A program made the translations under genes and the position numbers. The notes below the pieces were generated by a model. That model ran no database searches and had not been told where the DNA came from. It saw only the letters and a program-made list of their open reading frames with translations. Source: an uncultured Elusimicrobium sp. (GTDB lineage Bacteria > Elusimicrobiota > Elusimicrobia > Elusimicrobiales > Elusimicrobiaceae). From it: a stretch of DNA of 7,928 nucleotides. Positions 7,601 through 7,928 of the stretch are shown in pieces. The number at the start of each line of letters is the position of its first letter. Position 1 is the stretch's first letter. Location of the stretch: the NCBI GenBank assembly GCA_902767385.1, contig CACXHA010000075.1:1-7928 (forward strand), in the 5' to 3' direction.

Positions 7601-7628
7601 AAAAGGCCCGGAAACCCCGGGCCTTTTT
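7601..7628. terminator. Terminator at the operon end, probably bidirectional
   Basis: A hairpin with an 11-bp stem (7601-7611 pairs with 7617-7627; GC core GGCCCGG) and a 5-nt loop lies 5 bases after the last stop codon and ends in five T residues (7624-7628). The stem is preceded by four A residues, so the minus strand also reads as a hairpin plus T-run. It could therefore also stop leftward transcription coming from rnpB. Confidence 0.92.
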
Positions 7629-7636
7629 AATATCAA

Positions 7637-7679
7637 ATTGAGCAACAAAGTATTACTCCAAATTAGGAAGAAAAAAGAG
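7637..7679. repeat. Direct repeat, copy 1 (about 43 bp)
   Basis: The first copy begins ATTGAGCAACAAAGTATTAC and ends in an A-run plus GAG. Its first 40 bases (7637-7676) are identical to 7791-7830. After that the two differ by one extra A in copy 2 before a shared GAG. The flanking bases are unrelated, so the match is a true repeat and not a longer diverged duplication. It lies just beyond the operon terminator. Confidence 0.95.
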
Positions 7680-7725
7680 AATTTCAAATACCTGCACAGT
7701 TGGATTTTCAAACTAATTTGCAGTA

Positions 7726-7790
7726 AGACGCGGCGCGAAAGAGGGAGGAATACTGGCGGGACGCGCCCGTAGGGCGGAGGTATCCGACCG
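7726..7790. other. GC-rich structured segment between the repeats
   Basis: This stretch is much richer in G and C than the AT-rich repeats around it. It contains a 5-bp hairpin with a GTA loop (CGCCC at 7764-7768 with GGGCG at 7772-7776). A competing longer-range 6-bp pairing, GGCGCG at 7732-7737 with CGCGCC at 7762-7767, is also possible. It holds no supported gene. It could be a small structured RNA or the core of a small repetitive element. Confidence 0.4.
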
Positions 7791-7813
7791 ATTGAGCAAC
7801 AAAGTATTACTCC
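7744..7813. repeat. Imperfect inverted repeat linking the GC-rich segment and repeat copy 2
   Basis: GGAGGAATACT (7744-7754) is complementary to AGTATTACTCC (7803-7813) at 10 of 11 positions. The same arm also matches the identical sequence in copy 1 (7649-7659). The 48-nt interior contains the CGCCC/GGGCG hairpin. The segment could thus fold with either repeat copy. Short AT-containing arms of this length can arise by chance, so confidence is moderate. Confidence 0.45.
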
Positions 7814-7834
7814 AAATTAGGAAGAAAAAAAGAG
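7791..7834. repeat. Direct repeat, copy 2 (about 44 bp), abutting rnpB
   Basis: This is the second copy of the repeat at 7637, exactly 154 bases further on and identical over its first 40 bases, with seven A residues instead of six in the terminal run. On the minus strand it reads as the end of rnpB (CTC), a run of seven T residues and then the trailer sequence. It may therefore include the 3' processing or termination region of rnpB. Confidence 0.95.
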
Positions 7835-7928
7835 CAGCCCTATACCCCGGATTCTGTCCTGGCCGATTAGTAAAACCAGGGGTAACCATTACTCTAAGCG
7901 GCCTACTTGGTCACGAAGGCGGGCACCT
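7832..7928 (-). ncRNA. rnpB: RNase P RNA, 3' portion (gene continues beyond the window)
   Basis: RNase P RNA is the catalytic RNA that cleaves 5' leaders from pre-tRNAs. On the minus strand, AGTAGGCCGCTTAGAG (within 7890-7910) matches the conserved GTAGGCTGCTTGAG block of E. coli rnpB. GGACAGAATCCGGGGTATA (about 7841-7860) matches the conserved 3' ACAGAACCCGGCTTAT segment. The order and spacing of the two blocks fit the known RNA, with a paired stretch between them (CCTGG about 7875-7879 with CCAGG about 7858-7862). The 3' end is placed where a minus-strand T-run begins (7831-7825) and may be off by several bases. Only the last quarter or so of the RNA is inside the window; the 5' part lies to the right. 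It is convergent with the ileS operon. Confidence 0.93.

Larger units (their letters stand above)
168..7628 (+). other. Predicted single transcription unit of six genes
   Basis: Six plus-strand genes run from one clear -10 box to one strong terminator with no gap longer than 5 bp between them. Junctions are: 8-bp overlap, ATGA overlap, 5-bp gap, ATGA overlap, 14-bp overlap. No internal hairpin with a T-run was seen. Co-transcription and translational coupling are inferred from this packing. Secondary promoters inside the genes cannot be excluded by eye. Confidence 0.7.

Noticed and set aside
7637..7834. CRISPR array
   Set aside because: There are only two copies, 154 bp apart, which is far longer than a spacer, and no cas genes are present.
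7717..7928. Open plus-strand frame of about 70 codons through repeat copy 2 and antisense to rnpB
   Set aside because: It has no good start or ribosome binding site, and its open state is explained by the rnpB RNA sequence on the other strand.

Overview
The window holds one compact, complete-looking transcription unit of six plus-strand genes: ileS, lspA, a TPR lipoprotein, a degenerate P1B-type ATPase, queF and a secreted or anchored protein of unknown function. It is bounded by intrinsic terminators (65-103 and 7601-7628) and preceded by a clear -10 box (168-173). A repeat-flanked intergenic region follows. At the right edge lies the 3' end of the RNase P RNA gene (rnpB) on the minus strand. 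The organism is a bacterium of moderate GC content. An active-looking LspA beside a lipobox protein, and bacterial-type IleS, QueF and class-A-like rnpB, suggest a diderm bacterium. The dense overlapping layout recalls gut Elusimicrobiota, but that is a guess from general feel and not proven by the sequence.

Layout: 1-34 may be the tail of an upstream gene, followed by a strong GC-rich hairpin terminator. The promoter and a leader of only about 25 nt precede ileS (205-3018), so there is no room for a T-box. The downstream genes are tightly coupled: ileS/lspA overlap by 8 bp, lspA/TPR by 4 bp (ATGA), TPR/ATPase are 5 bp apart, ATPase/queF overlap by 4 bp (ATGA), and queF/last gene overlap by 14 bp. 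No internal terminator is visible.

Functionally the unit mixes translation fidelity (IleS charging, QueF for queuosine in tRNA) with envelope work (LspA, a lipoprotein it could process, an 8-TM P-type ATPase-like protein and an anchored or lipidated protein). The most unusual member is the ATPase. It keeps the phosphorylation and Mg-binding core (DKTGT, GDGxND) but has changed the transport-site CPC to CPA, the actuator TGE to TGN, the HP motif to GP and the metal-ligand residues of TM7/TM8. It is therefore either a pump for an unknown substrate, a kinetically trapped pump, or a sensor-like pseudo-transporter.

The 3' region (7629-7831) carries two near-identical direct repeats of about 43 bp, 154 bp apart, the second abutting the 3' end of rnpB. 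Between them is a GC-rich, hairpin-forming stretch containing an inverted match to part of the repeat. No protein-coding gene is supported there.
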